Part shown: one piece after another, positions 1-10,051 of the stretch
How the letters are laid out: every line of letters starts with the position of its first letter
Numbering within the stretch: the stretch's first letter is position 1
Assembly (NCBI RefSeq): GCF_032452875.1
Contig: NC_083873.1
Location: 75,265,987 to 75,329,986, forward strand
From: Bos javanicus
Lineage: Eukaryota > Chordata > Mammalia > Artiodactyla > Bovidae
Reading direction: 5' to 3'
DNA: 64,000 nt
Program-made: the position numbers and the translations under genes
Notes under the pieces: model-generated
The model's input: only the letters and a program-made list of their open reading frames with translations
Database searches by the model: none
Told to the model about the DNA's origin: nothing

Positions 1-850
1 ATTATATGGAATTACAATCTCTGCTGGCTCTCTGCCGAATAGTTCAATGCTCTGCTTTCTTCGTTTCAATATCAACGTAGCTATCAGTCCTGGATAAGAA
101 GCTACTACTTTTTTAGCTTGGGTGGGGAGATGGACCCATTCTAGGGGGCCGCTTTGCCATAAAACTCCCGTAGGTGCAGTTGGAGTAGCTAGGCAAAGGA
201 ATTGCCAGTTTGCTTGTAAATTAACTCTTTTTACATAGCTATCAGATAAGGCTGCTTCCACTTTTTCTAAGGCCTCTTGAGCCTCAGCAGTTAATTGTCT
301 CTTGGAAGTTGGATCAGGATCCCCGCGTAAAATGTTAAAAAGAGGTTTTAATTCAGCAGTGGTTAATTTTAAATAAGGTCTGATCTAATTAATGTCACCT
401 AAAAGTTTTTGATAATCATTTAAAGTAACAAGGTGATCTTTTCTCAATTTTAATGGGGCATGAGTCACAGTTTTTGAATTGATAACCCGTCTTAAGTAAG
501 TTATGGGCGGATTGACTTGAATTTTTTTTGGGGCAATTTTTAAGCCTCTGTCTGTTAATGTCAGGGTCAAATCGTGGAGGACAGTTTGTAAATGAGCTCT
601 ATCAGGGTGAGCTATTAAAATATCATCCATATAGTGAATCATATAGACCTGTTCATATTTAGCTCTAACATCTTCTAAAGCAGCATTAACAAATTTTTGA
701 CATAGAGTAGGGCTATTTTTCATTCCCTGGGGCAACACTTTCCATTGAAACCTTAAATGAGGCTGTTTAAAATTTTCTGCTGGTAAACTAAAGGCAAATC
801 GCGGAGCAATAGGGCTGATGGCTCTGATTGCTTTGGGGAGCTTACCTTCG
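1..850 (-). pseudogene. pol: Betaretrovirus-like ERV pol fragment (RT core and connection), defective
   Basis: Read on the minus strand, this is the reverse transcriptase part of a class II (betaretrovirus-like) pol gene, which in the family copies viral RNA into DNA. Seen in the sequence: an RFAFSLP-type stretch near 790, a PQGMKNSP fingers/palm motif near 720, and the catalytic YMDD within MIHYMDDILIAH near 625-645. The frame runs to a stop near 385, then continues recognisably through RT-connection-like sequence to base 1, so the element extends beyond the window. The N-terminal part of RT, all of pro and all of gag are absent: the frame begins almost directly after the primer binding site. 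Class II assignment is from motif style; the family name is not certain. It is an old, non-functional copy. Confidence 0.85.
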
Positions 851-853
851 AAA

Positions 854-872
854 GTCCCTGTTTCGGGCGCCA
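854..872 (-). promoter_or_regulatory. Retroviral primer binding site, tRNA-Lys type
   Basis: On the minus strand this reads TGGCGCCCGAAACAGGGAC, the tRNA-Lys3-type primer binding site with one extra A in the middle. It lies two bases downstream of the LTR's terminal CA, as expected for minus-strand DNA priming. It fixes the LTR as the 5' LTR of the element. Immediately downstream (846-841) is a GGTAAG that resembles a leader splice donor, still present as unspliced sequence. Confidence 0.85.
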
Positions 873-990
873 CCTGCCGGGGACCAGCCCCGGCTGAACC
901 AGGGTATTCGAAGGAGAGACGGCGTAGGCGAAGATCAGGAAACAATTGCTTAATTAAACGTTAATTAAGGATATAAAGAGTAATAGAATG

Positions 991-1125
991 AGGATAGCTC
1001 AGTAAAATTCAGTGAAGAAAAGAGGCTGAAATAAGGATAGCTCAGTGAGGAAATTTAGTGGAGAAAAGCGGTTGAAATAAGGATAGCTCAGTAGGAAAAT
1101 TCACTGAAGAAAAGAGACTGAATAA
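991..1125 (-). repeat. Three tandem 43-46-bp units in LTR U5
   Basis: Three direct copies of a unit beginning AGGATAGCTCAGT and ending in a GAAAAGAGGCTGAAATA-like tail lie at 991-1033, 1034-1079 and 1080-1125, diverged by a few bases each. They sit between the polyadenylation signal and the primer binding site, that is, in U5. A palindromic TTAATTAA pair (950-957 and 961-968) lies just beyond them. Confidence 0.85.
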
Positions 1126-2225
1126 AATTCCAAAGCAGGGAATTAATGTCACCTACGAAGGCCGCAGGCGTCCTCCCGTTCTCCCGAAGGAGAGGAGACA
1201 CTAAGGCCTCCCCGGTCGGATCTTAGAAGCCCAGGCAAAATTAGTAGGCTTGACAAGCTTCCCTGCCTCAGAGGAAAAAATTCAGCTAGAAGGTGAAAGA
1301 AAGAACGACATGGGGACACCAAATTCCGGTGAACAAAAGGAGATACTTTATTTTCCAAAGCAGTTTTATACCTTAAGTTGTGCATAGAAGATAATGGGGG
1401 AAGGAGTAGAGGCATGCAAAGACAACAGTTCCTGATCCTTATCGAAGTCAGGCTTTCAAACTTATCATATGCAAAAGTTTAGGTGATTTACATCATCTTC
1501 TGGCCAGGAAGCCTGTTAACATTTTAAGAAACTTATTTTTCTCTAAAGGTGATTATTTTAAAGTCAGGCGCCAGCCTCCAAAAAGCATTGGAGAAAGTTG
1601 CATTCCTATAGGGCAAAGGTGAGGTGGGCTCAATCAAGAAAAGAATTAACTCAAGGGTCCAAGATTACAAACATTGAGGCGACTGCTTACATTTCTATAC
1701 ACCCATTATATCAATCAATACACCGCCAAGGACACAGTAGGTAAGAGATATGGAGACTTAGCAGCAAACATTGGCCCAACAAGTGAAAAACCCTTCACCA
1801 ATACAATTTCTAATCAATCTTTTAACTACTCAAAGGAATCTGTGTTTAGACAGTTTAGAACATCTCCTGCCTCTCACAGTTGGGAGGCTCTGAACAATCA
1901 CATGTTGCCGGAAAAAACCTATTCAGGCAGGCTAGAGGACTTCCAAAGGAGTTTGTATGTTGAAACACTGTCACACCCAAGAATTATTAACTGGAGCTGT
2001 AAGCTAACTCTTTTTCAGAGAGAGGTAGTGGGGGACAGCCCCCCGTAAAGTCAGAGGTGTAGGTGACAGCACAAAGCAGAAAGTAGGCAGACTCTGGTTT
2101 TGGGGGTAGATTGCTCGAGAATTTCCAGAGAGACTCCTGAGGCTTGATCCCGCCTTTGCGTATGCCGAGCCTCCTTCCTCATGACCTTTGTCATGGGCGG
2201 AGTTCCTCACGCTGGCTACCGGCAG

Positions 2226-2307
2226 TGATAAAATTCCAGTTGAGCTATTGCAGATCCTGAAAAGTGCTGCACTCAATATGCAATATGCACTCAATATGCA
2301 ATATGCC
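2226..2307 (+). repeat. BovB-like sequence inside the LTR U3, with an 18-bp duplication
   Basis: The stretch AATTCCAGTTGAGCTATT...GTGCTGCACTCAATATGC matches the BovB RT-region sequence also present at 23412-23480 and 49780-49850 of this window, with a short internal deletion. It ends in an exact 18-bp tandem duplication (2271-2288 and 2289-2306) and lies within 12 bp of the LTR terminus, so it belongs to the LTR rather than the flank. Confidence 0.7.
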
Positions 2308-2318
2308 GGCTCCCGGCA

Positions 2319-3518
2319 CAAACCCATATATTGATCAAGCTCATAAGATACAGAGAACAAATTAGTGGTTGCCAGAGGTGGGGGCGGGGTGAAAAAAATG
2401 GTTGAATTTTTTCTTTAGCTTGAATAAAGTTTTATAAAAGGAAAGAAGACACTGACTTCATCAGAGAAAAACTGAGACCGATCCTGTAGGACAGGGGAAG
2501 TGAATCAAACAGAAGATAAAGCATAAGCAAATGTACACAGGCTGTAATGCAAAGAATGTGTAAGGAAGGGCTAAGAGGTTCTATTTGACTAAGGCACAGG
2601 ATAAACAAGAGAATAAGACCTCAAAAGTTTGGACGTGTATTTTATGGCAAGTCTGCCTTACCAGGATTGAAATGTTAGGTATTAGATAGATACAGGCTAT
2701 GGCACTGAGAGGTGTTTTGTTTTGTTTTGGTTCTTTCTTTTTAACATAATCATAGCCCTGAGAGTCTAACATAGGTCAGGGAGAACAGAGTGCTTTGATT
2801 TGGGAGGCAAGGAAGATCTTTAGCCTGGTAGGATTTACACTGCACCCCTGAGATTCTCTGTCTGATGATTTAGTTCTTTCCTAAAACATCCTAAACAAAG
2901 AGACAAAAAAAAAAAAAAAACTCAAATAAAAATACAACCAGAAATTTACTCCTGGAGATACTGGTATGCAACTAGAAATAAGAAGAGATTTAATTTTTTC
3001 TAGATGTCTATCAGTATAGAGGTAACAGAGAAGTCCTGAGAAGAATGTCTTGGGAAGCAGTAAATGTCTGACTAGGCAATAAATCTGCAAGAACCAGTAG
3101 TTTCAGAACCTCTGTCTTAGGCTCAGAGTGAAATCTGTTCTGGGGTGCCACTGGTTTTCCTTGAGGTTACTTAATCTGAAGGCTTAAAATAGTGCCATTC
3201 CCCTCTTTTTTATTAAGTGCCCATACTTCCAAGGAAGTGGAGTTCAGTTGTGTAAGAGCACAGGGGACAGAGGCAGCCTATGTTTTCACTGTGAGCAACC
3301 TGTCTCTCAGAGGATCCAGCTGGTGATTTGTGCCTTGTGGTTCAGTTTGTTAGCAAAAAGCAGCTTATAAATAAATTGCTTCCTTAATGTCATAGGAGGA
3401 TATTTCTAAAACTAAAAAAAAATATTTATAAACCCAGTTCTCTCCCTTTGGTATATTGCACCAGCACATAATGAACATGCCCCCCTACTGAAGATTATCC
3501 TATAGACGCTACAGTAGG
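2319..3518. other. No gene recognised
   Basis: AT-rich, probably single-copy or decayed repeat sequence between the ERV LTR and a SINE. The first 130 bases (CAGAGAACAAATTAGTGGTT and a G-rich stretch) resemble a common ancient mammalian repeat that I cannot name. There are poly-A runs near 2905 and 3415. The open frames are short and look random. Confidence 0.5.
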
Positions 3519-3695
3519 TTTGCTGTTGTTTAGTCATTTAGTTGTGTCTGACTCTTTGTGACTCCATGGACTGTAGCTATGGCATTTTCTAGGCAAGAAT
3601 ATTGGAGTGGGTTGCCATTTCCTTCTTCAGGGAATCTTCCCCATACTGCCTGCAATACAGGTGGATTCTTTACCACTGAGCCACCAGGAAAGCCC
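3519..3695 (-). mobile_element. Bov-tA-type SINE
   Basis: Minus-strand ruminant tRNA-Glu-derived SINE. In SINE orientation it begins near 3695 with the tRNA-like head (GGGCTTTCCTGGTGGCTCAG) and runs through the BovB-related body to the tail at 3519 (AACAACAGC). It is moderately diverged from other copies here. Confidence 0.9.
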
Positions 3696-3796
3696 AATGG
3701 TTGGTTTAGTTACAACAAATATTTAAAGAGATTTCCTTCCCTAATTTATCTGCTATGTTAAAACTGTCATCTAACTAAATAACTTCAATTCAAAGA

Positions 3797-4672
3797 TGCT
3801 CAACATCACTCATTATCAGAGAAATGCAAATCAAAACCACTATGAGGTACCATTTCATGCCAGTCAGAATGGCTGTGATCCAAAAGTCTACAAGCAATAA
3901 ATGCTGGAGAGGGTGTGGAGAAAAGGGAACTCTCCTACACTGTTGGTGGGAATGCAAACTAGTACAGCCACTATGGAGATTCCTTAAAAAACTGGAAATA
4001 GAACTGCCTTATGATCCAGCAATCCCACTGCTGGGCATACACACTGAGGAAACCAGAAGGGAAAGAGACACGTGTACCCCAATGTTCATTGCAGCACTGT
4101 TTATAATAGCCAGGACATGGAAGCAACCTAGATGCCCATCAGCAGATGAATGGATAAGAAAGCAGTGGTACATATACACAATGGAGTATTACTCAGCCAT
4201 TAAAAAGAATACATTTGAATCAGTTCTAATGAGATGGATGAAACAGGAACCTATTATACAGAGTGAAGTAAGCCAGAAAGAAAAACACCAATACAGTATA
4301 CTAACGCATATATATGGAATTTAGAAAGATGGTAACAATAACCCTGTGTACGAGACAGCAAAAGAGACACTGATGTATAGATCAGTCTTATGGACTCTGT
4401 GGGAGAGGGAGAGGGTGGGGAGATTTGGGAGAATGGCACTGAAACATGTATAATATCATGTATGAAACGAGTCGCCAGCCCAGGTTCGATGCACGGTACT
4501 GGATGCTTGGGGCTGGTGCACTGGGACGACCCAGAGGGAGGGTATGGGGAGGGAGGAGGGAGGACGGTTCAGGATGGGGAACACAGGTATACCTGTGGTA
4601 GATTCATTTCAATATTTGGCAAAACTAATACAAAATTGTAAAGTTTAAAAATAAAATAAAATTTAAAAAAAT
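3797..4672 (+). mobile_element. L1 (bovine type), 5'-truncated: ORF2 C-terminus, 3'UTR and A-rich tail
   Basis: Encodes the C-terminal end of L1 ORF2p (3824-4321), including the cysteine motif region (CWRGCGEKGTLLHCWW), then PYDPAIPLLGI and an IYTMEYYSAIKKN tail. The bovine L1 3'UTR follows (GGGAGAGGGAGAGGGTGGGG, then CAGGATGGGGAACACAGGTA) and an A-rich end at 4640-4672. Compared with the copy at 31530-31560, four residues (RTVW) are deleted in frame after QPLW. The family role is target-primed reverse transcription; this fragment lacks endonuclease and RT and is inactive. Confidence 0.92.
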
Positions 4673-5014
4673 AAGTAATTACAAAAAATAAAATTCTGAA
4701 GTTTGAAAATAGACTTCAAATAATTCTTAGCATATATGACTCTGGAATATTGTAGAAGTAATTGAACAAAATGCATTTTTAACAACAGTCTACACTTTGA
4801 CAAATATATAAGTTTCTGAATCATTAGAAATAATTCTTAACATAAATAAAGGTACCTATTAATGATATACAAATGAAATTCAATTACAAATCACAGTTCT
4901 GAATTGTCTAGGAATTTTATAACATTGCAGCCAAAAGTCATTCACGAATACAACTGTGCATTGTATCAGTCAGAGAAAGTTAGTTGGTATATTGGTTTAA
5001 CAATATTCAAAATT
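4673..5014. other. No gene recognised
   Basis: AT-rich sequence with no recognisable repeat or coding signal. Confidence 0.5.
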
Positions 5015-5031
5015 CCCAGCTGCTAACCCTG

Positions 5032-5174
5032 TTTTTTAATTTATTTTTAATTATTTTTTTCTTTTTTTTGGCTGTACCACAGGTTGCGAGGTCTTAGTTG
5101 CCTGACCAGGGACAGAACCTGTGCCCTCTGTATTAGAAGCAAGGAGTTTTAAACACTGGACTGCCAAGGAATTC
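5032..5174 (-). mobile_element. CHR-type cetartiodactyl SINE
   Basis: On the minus strand it has the CHR head (GGGAATTCCTTGGCAGTCCA) and internal GGTTCTGTCCCTGGTCAGGC, ending in an A-rich tail (T-rich on the plus strand, 5032-5070). It is flanked by a 17-bp direct repeat with three mismatches (5015-5031 and 5175-5191, CCCAGYTGCTAA-type), an aged target-site duplication. CHR SINEs are shared by ruminants, hippos and whales, so this is an older insertion than the BovB-driven SINEs. Confidence 0.85.
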
Positions 5175-5191
5175 CCCAGTTGCTAAACATG

Positions 5192-6908
5192 TTAAACATT
5201 ATCATTATTTATGCTGTGTATCTAGAGCAAGCCTGGAGGGGCAAAGAATGTCTTCTCATTATAGTTACTCTGGGTTGTGGAGTAAGAGAGGGTCCATTTC
5301 AATATTTGCTTTTAAAATCAACTAGACAGAAGGAAGAGTAGGTATGATTAATTTTTGCAGTTTCTGTGCCAGATACACATCCTTGACTCATTAAACGTAG
5401 AAAGTAATAGGGACATACCTAACTTCAAAGGTGAGGGCATCTTGTGCTTTGATGGAGGAGGATTAGGAGGAGGAGGGTGGACATATGTAAATATGTATGA
5501 ATAACACAAATGACTATGCAAGAGTGTTTAAAGTGATGCAGAAGTTTGGTAGTAGATATGCCAATGAAAATACAGTTGTGAAGAATATGTTAAAGAAGAT
5601 GGTTGAACTTTCAAGTGATTATGGTTAAATTGCACTGATCAAATGCCCCATGAAACACATCAGTAGACAGTAATAATAATGAAGATGTTTAGTGGGCTTG
5701 CTGCAGCACGGGAGACATACCTCAGAGCAAGTATGGGGTATCACATATGGGAGGATGTGAGTTAGAAGGGCTTGCTGGCTTTTATCAGAATTTCTACTTG
5801 GGCTGGAATTGATGACAAGTTTCCAAGGTAGTGGGGCAACTTCTTGATAGCACACTGTCAGGAGGCGAGTTATCATGGCTGGGGGATCAGCAGTCAAGCC
5901 TGTTAGCAGTGTGGCAGTGTTGTGGCCTGAAGTTCAGTTCAGCTCACAGAATAGTCTAGCTGGATCATTTCTTGTATTCTGTAAGCATTATTGGTATGTG
6001 GTTGAGAATGTGCTGCTCTGGTTGCTAGCAGAGCCATTTCTGCTTTTTACAGATTTAATAGCTGGGAGTTTATTATTTTTAATAAAACTCAGTTATCATT
6101 ATAGCAAAAAAAAAAAAGGATTATTTTAATGCAACTCTAATTGGTGGCAGTGAACAGATGTGGCCTTGGGTTCAGTGCTTTCATTGTTTCTTAGTTCACT
6201 TCTTAGCCTACTGATAAATAATGAAAATATATGTATTTGGACTAGACAATTGCAAGCTAGTAAAAATGTATAGACCTAAGAGTCAAAGACAGTCATGGAC
6301 CTAATACAAAGGAATTGTATCAATTTAGTAAGCATATTAACTCTCTCTTCAGTTTGTTGCAAATCTTAAGGTTGCTAATTAATTCTATGATTTGCACTTA
6401 GAATCCAATAAGTGTTACCATTAAAAATGCATACATTAAAAGTTATCTCCAAATGCAAGCTACTGGTCTTTCATGCTTGCTCTACAGTCTCAGTGACTCA
6501 ACCTAGAAATTGTGATATTTAAGCTAAAAAGCTAGCATTATCAGTTATTATGTATTTAGCAATTCCAGGCCATGTCTCTCAAATAATATTAATAAAAACC
6601 TCTATGTCAGAAATGTACTTTTTACCTTTTGACTATTTTCCTCCATTTCTACTATTCTCTACCCCTACTTTTGGCAAATGTCAGTCTGTTCTATTCTCTG
6701 TATCTATGAGTTTGTGGGATTTTTGTCCCTTTTATAAAAGGGTGAAAATTTCCAATTATACGATAATTAAATTTTGCATGTGTAATATACAGCATAATGA
6801 TTATAGTTAATAACAGTGTATTGTATATTTGAAAGCTGTTAAGAGTGTAGACCTTCAAAGTTCTCATGACAAGAAAAAATGCTTAACTACAAGGTAATTG
6901 ATGTTAAC
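5192..6908. other. No intact gene; possible retrocopy 3' end at about 6081-6117
   Basis: Mostly unrecognised AT-rich sequence. An AATAAA at 6081-6086 is followed 19 bases later by a 12-base A-run (6106-6117), the arrangement left by a reverse-transcribed polyadenylated RNA. I do not recognise a parent gene upstream and found no clear target-site duplication. The upstream frames (5625-6129) are short and unsupported. Confidence 0.4.
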
Positions 6909-8246
6909 TAAATTTATTCCAAAGAAAGGCAATGCCAAAGAATGCTCAAACTACTGCACAATTGCACTCATCTCAAACGCTAGTAAAGTGATGCTCAAAA
7001 TTCTCCAAGCCAGGCTTCAGCAATATATGAACCCTGAACTTCCTGATGTTCCAGCTGGTTTTAGAAAAGGCAGAAGAACCAGAGATCAAATTGCCAACAT
7101 CTGCTGGATCATGGAAAAAGCAAGAGAGTTCCAGAAAAACATCTATTTCTGCTTTATTGACAATGCCAAAACCTTTGACTGTGTGGATCACAGTAAACTG
7201 TGGGAAATTCTGAAAGAAATGGGAGTACCAGACCATCTGACCTGCCTCTTGAGAAATCTGTATGCAGGTCAGGAAGCAACAGTTAGAACTGGACATGGAA
7301 CAGACTGGTTCCAAATAGGAAAAGGAGTTAGTCAAGGCTATATATTGTCACCCTGCTTATTTAACTTATATGCAGAGTACATCATGAGAAACGCTGGACT
7401 GGAAGAAGCACAAGCTGGAGTCAACATTACCGGAAGAAATATCAATAACCTCAGATATGCAGATGACACCACCCTTATGGCAGAAAGTGAAGAGGAACTA
7501 AAAGCCTCTTGATGAAAGTGAAAGTGGAGAGTGAAAAAGTTGGCTTAAAGCTCAACATTCAGAAAACAAAGATCATGGCATCCAGTCCCATCACTTCATG
7601 GGAAATAGATGGGGAAACAGTGGAAACAGTGTCAGACTTTATTTTTTGGGGCTCCAAAATCACTGCAGATGGTGACTGCAGCCATGAAATTAAAAGACGC
7701 TTACTCCTTGGAAGTAAAGTTATGACCAACCTAGATAGCATGTTCAAAAGCAGAGACATTACTTTGCCAACAAAGGTTCGTCTAGTCAAGGCTATGGTTT
7801 TTCCTGTGGTCATGTATGGATGTGAGAGTTGGACTGTGAAGAAGGCTGAGCGCCGAAGAATTGATGTCATTGAACTGTGGTGTTGGAAAAGACTCTGGAG
7901 AGTCCCTTGGACTGCAGGGAGATCCAAGCAGTCCATTCTGAAGAAGATCAGCCCTGGGATTTCTTTGGAAGGAACGATGCTGAAGCTGAAACTCCAGTAC
8001 TTTGGGCAACTCATGTGAAGAGTTGACTCATTGGAAAAGTCTCTGATGCTGGGAGGGATTGGGGGCAGGAGGAGAAGGGGACGACAGAGGATGAGATGGC
8101 TGGATGGCATCACTGACTCGATGGATGTGAGTATGAGTGAACTCCAGGAGTTGGTGATGGACAGGGAGGCCTGGCGTGCTGTGATTCATGGGGTCACAAA
8201 GAGTCGCACAGGACTGAGTGACTGAACTGAACTGAACTGAACTGAA
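6909..8246 (+). mobile_element. BovB LINE, 5'-truncated, most of RT to the 3' tail
   Basis: RTE-clade LINE carrying the reverse transcriptase domain. The reading frame has PKKGNAKECSNY, then GFRKGRRTRDQIANICWIME, a QGYILSPCLFNLYAEYIM segment and the catalytic YADD in RYADDTTLM near 7455. A frameshift near 7507 shifts the C-terminal half into another frame (7509-8018), and a TGA at about 8016 separates the final RRRRGRQRMRWLDGITDSMD part. It ends in the CTGAA-repeat tail at 8222-8246 typical of BovB. BovB normally copies itself by target-primed reverse transcription and supplies enzymes to Bov SINEs; this copy lacks the endonuclease and is broken. Confidence 0.95.
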
Positions 8247-8963
8247 ACTTATTGTGGTGAATATTTCACAATTTATGCTAATATTGTTTTTCACACCTTG
8301 GACTATTACAACGTCACATATCAGTTATATATCAATACAACTGGATTTTTTTTTTTTTACAAAAAGAAATATATTCGTGATCAAAACTTATGACTTTTTT
8401 TTTGTATTCTCATTGGTACAAGCTACATTTCTCCATTTCTAAACCCATTTAAATCGGTTGAAAATAAACACACACACAAATCTACACATTCATAATGTCA
8501 TTATGGCCAAGGAAAAAATTATTTACAAAGAAAATTAGATAATAAGAGTAAAATATATTAATAATAAAATGTTTATAAAATTTGGCATGGGCTACTTAAA
8601 GAAACTATCACATACAGTAAGCATTATTTCTATATGAAATGAGATGCTTTCATTTTTTATCCAGTAAAATAGGTTTAAAACTTCTTTGAAATTATTTTAT
8701 GCTAAAAGTACATTTATAAATAACATGAAGTGTGCGTGGTTTAAAATGGATGAGAGTACTTTTAAGGAGGGATTTAAGGAAAGCTGATGGTTTCCCTCCA
8801 ATGGACTAAAAACCCAAAGGACAGAGAATAAAAGCAGCTAACATTTGGGATAAAGAAAGAGGACCGAAGGAAGGTGAATTCCAGAAGAATTTGTTTTAGT
8901 TAAAAGCAGAATAGAGACAGGATATGCGACAGCATTGTGGTAGGCTGAAAAAAACATTTCCCT
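8247..8963. other. No gene recognised
   Basis: AT-rich sequence with poly-T and poly-A runs and a short ACACACACA stretch near 8470. Nothing coding is recognised. Confidence 0.5.
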
Positions 8964-8973
8964 ACAGATATCA

Positions 8974-9261
8974 ATCCTAAAGGAAATCAACCCTGAATAT
9001 TCATTGGAAGGACTGAAGCTGAAGCTCCAATACTCTGGCCACCTGATGCGAAGAGCTGACTCATTGGAAAAGACCCTGATGCTGGGAAAAAGTGAGGGCA
9101 GGAGAGAAAGATGGCAACAGAGGATGAGATGGTTGGATGGCATCATCGACTCAATGGATGTGAGCTTGAGCAAACTCTGTAGGGTGGTGAAGGACAGGGA
9201 AGCCTGGAGTGCTCTAGTCCCCGGGGTCGCAAGGAATCTAACATGACTGAGCAACTGAACA
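8974..9261 (+). mobile_element. BovB 3'-end fragment with target duplication
   Basis: A 288-bp copy of the BovB 3' end, from the CCTAAAGGAAATCAACCCTG region to TGACTGAGCAACTGAAC. A perfect 10-bp direct repeat, ACAGATATCA, flanks it at 8964-8973 and 9262-9271. It is a discrete, severely 5'-truncated insertion. Confidence 0.92.
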
Positions 9262-9385
9262 ACAGATATCAGGTCCTATTCCCTGGAACCTAAAAACATT
9301 ACACAATAAATTAAAAGGCAATTGCAAATGTAATTAATAGGATCTTGAGACATCCAGAAATATAAGGATGGATCCTAAATGTATT

Positions 9386-9598
9386 TGAAAGTGAAAGTGA
9401 AAATGAAGTCTCTCAGTCATGTCCGATTCTTTGCGACCCCATGGACTGTAGCCCACCAGGCTCCTCCATCCATGGAATTTTCTAGGCAAGAGTACTGGAG
9501 TGGGTTGCCATTTCCTTCTCCAGGGGATCTTCCCAACCCGGGGATCGAACCTGGGCCTCCCTCATTGCGGGCAGACACTTTACCATCTGAGCCACCAC
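9386..9598 (-). mobile_element. Bov-tA SINE
   Basis: Full-length ruminant tRNA-derived SINE in reverse orientation: tail GTGAAAGTGAAAGTG side at 9386, body with GGGTTGCCATTTCC, tRNA-like B-box GGTTCGATCCC-type sequence near 9545, and head at about 9598. Confidence 0.92.
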
Positions 9599-9778
9599 AT
9601 GTCTTTTAAGAGGGAAGTCAGAAACAAGGAATTCCCGCAAAACAAGGAATTTCAGCAGCCACCAGAGGCTAAAAGAGGCAAGGAATAGATTCTTGCCTAC
9701 ATTCTACAGCAAGAGCCCTACTGACTCCTTGATATTAACCCAGAGTTGATTTCAGACTTCTGGCCTCCAGACTTCCAG

Positions 9779-9992
9779 ACTTCCCTGGTGGCTCAGACGG
9801 TAAAGCGCCTGCCTACAATGTGGGAGACCTGGGTTCAATCCCTGGGTTGCGAAGATCTCTTGGAGAAAGAAATGGCAACCCACTCCAATATTCTTGCCTG
9901 GAAAATCCCATGGATAGAGAAGCCTAGTAGGCTACAGTCCATGAGGTCGCAAAGAGTCAAAAACGACTGAGCGACTTCACTTTCTTTCTTTC
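9779..9992 (+). mobile_element. Bov-tA SINE
   Basis: Forward copy: head ACTTCCCTGGTGGCTCAG at 9779, B-box-like GGGTTCAATCCC near 9831, body GGCAACCCACTCCAATATTC, end GACTGAGCGACTTCACTTTC. Confidence 0.93.
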
Positions 9993-10019
9993 TAAGAAGG
10001 AAGTAAAGGGAGATTTTGT

Positions 10020-10051
10020 ACACACGCACACGCGCGCACACACACACACAC
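10020..10051. repeat. (CA)n/(CG) microsatellite
   Basis: A run of CACACGCACACGCGCGCACA followed by plain CA repeats. Confidence 0.95.

Larger units (their letters stand above)
875..2318 (-). mobile_element. Class II ERV 5' LTR (BTLTR1-like)
   Basis: A 1,444-bp LTR read on the minus strand, from TGCCGGG at 2318 to CCCCGGCA at 875, so the ends form the TG...CA inverted repeat typical of LTRs. A TATA-like GGTATAAAA lies at about 1373-1365 and an AATAAA polyadenylation signal at 1352-1347. This places U3 at roughly 2318-1380 and R/U5 at roughly 1360-875, an unusually long U5 of over 400 bp. The U5 contains three 43-46-bp tandem units, and the 5' end of U3 contains a BovB-like stretch. Only one flank is in the window, so the target duplication cannot be checked. 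The family name is inferred from memory of bovine repeats. Confidence 0.8.

Noticed and set aside
1149..1415. 88-codon minus frame in the ERV LTR, and the 124-codon plus frame at 1674-2048
   Set aside because: They lie wholly within LTR U3/R/U5 sequence with no recognisable domain; chance frames.
6973..7335. Open frames antisense to BovB RT (also at 7559-8113, 14696-15264, 28351-28773, 39087-39332 and others)
   Set aside because: They recur in every BovB copy as the mirror of the conserved RT frame (MPSSHLILCCPLLLLPP-type proteins); they are shadows of LINE coding constraint, not genes.
8222..8246. CTGAA tandem repeats found at many places, at first sight a dispersed regulatory array
   Set aside because: They are the standard 3' tail of BovB copies.
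9779..9860. tRNA-like A/B-box sequence (GTGGCTCAG ... GGTTCAATCCC), also in the other Bov-tA heads
   Set aside because: These are SINE heads derived from tRNA-Glu, without a tRNA 3' half or cloverleaf, so not tRNA genes.
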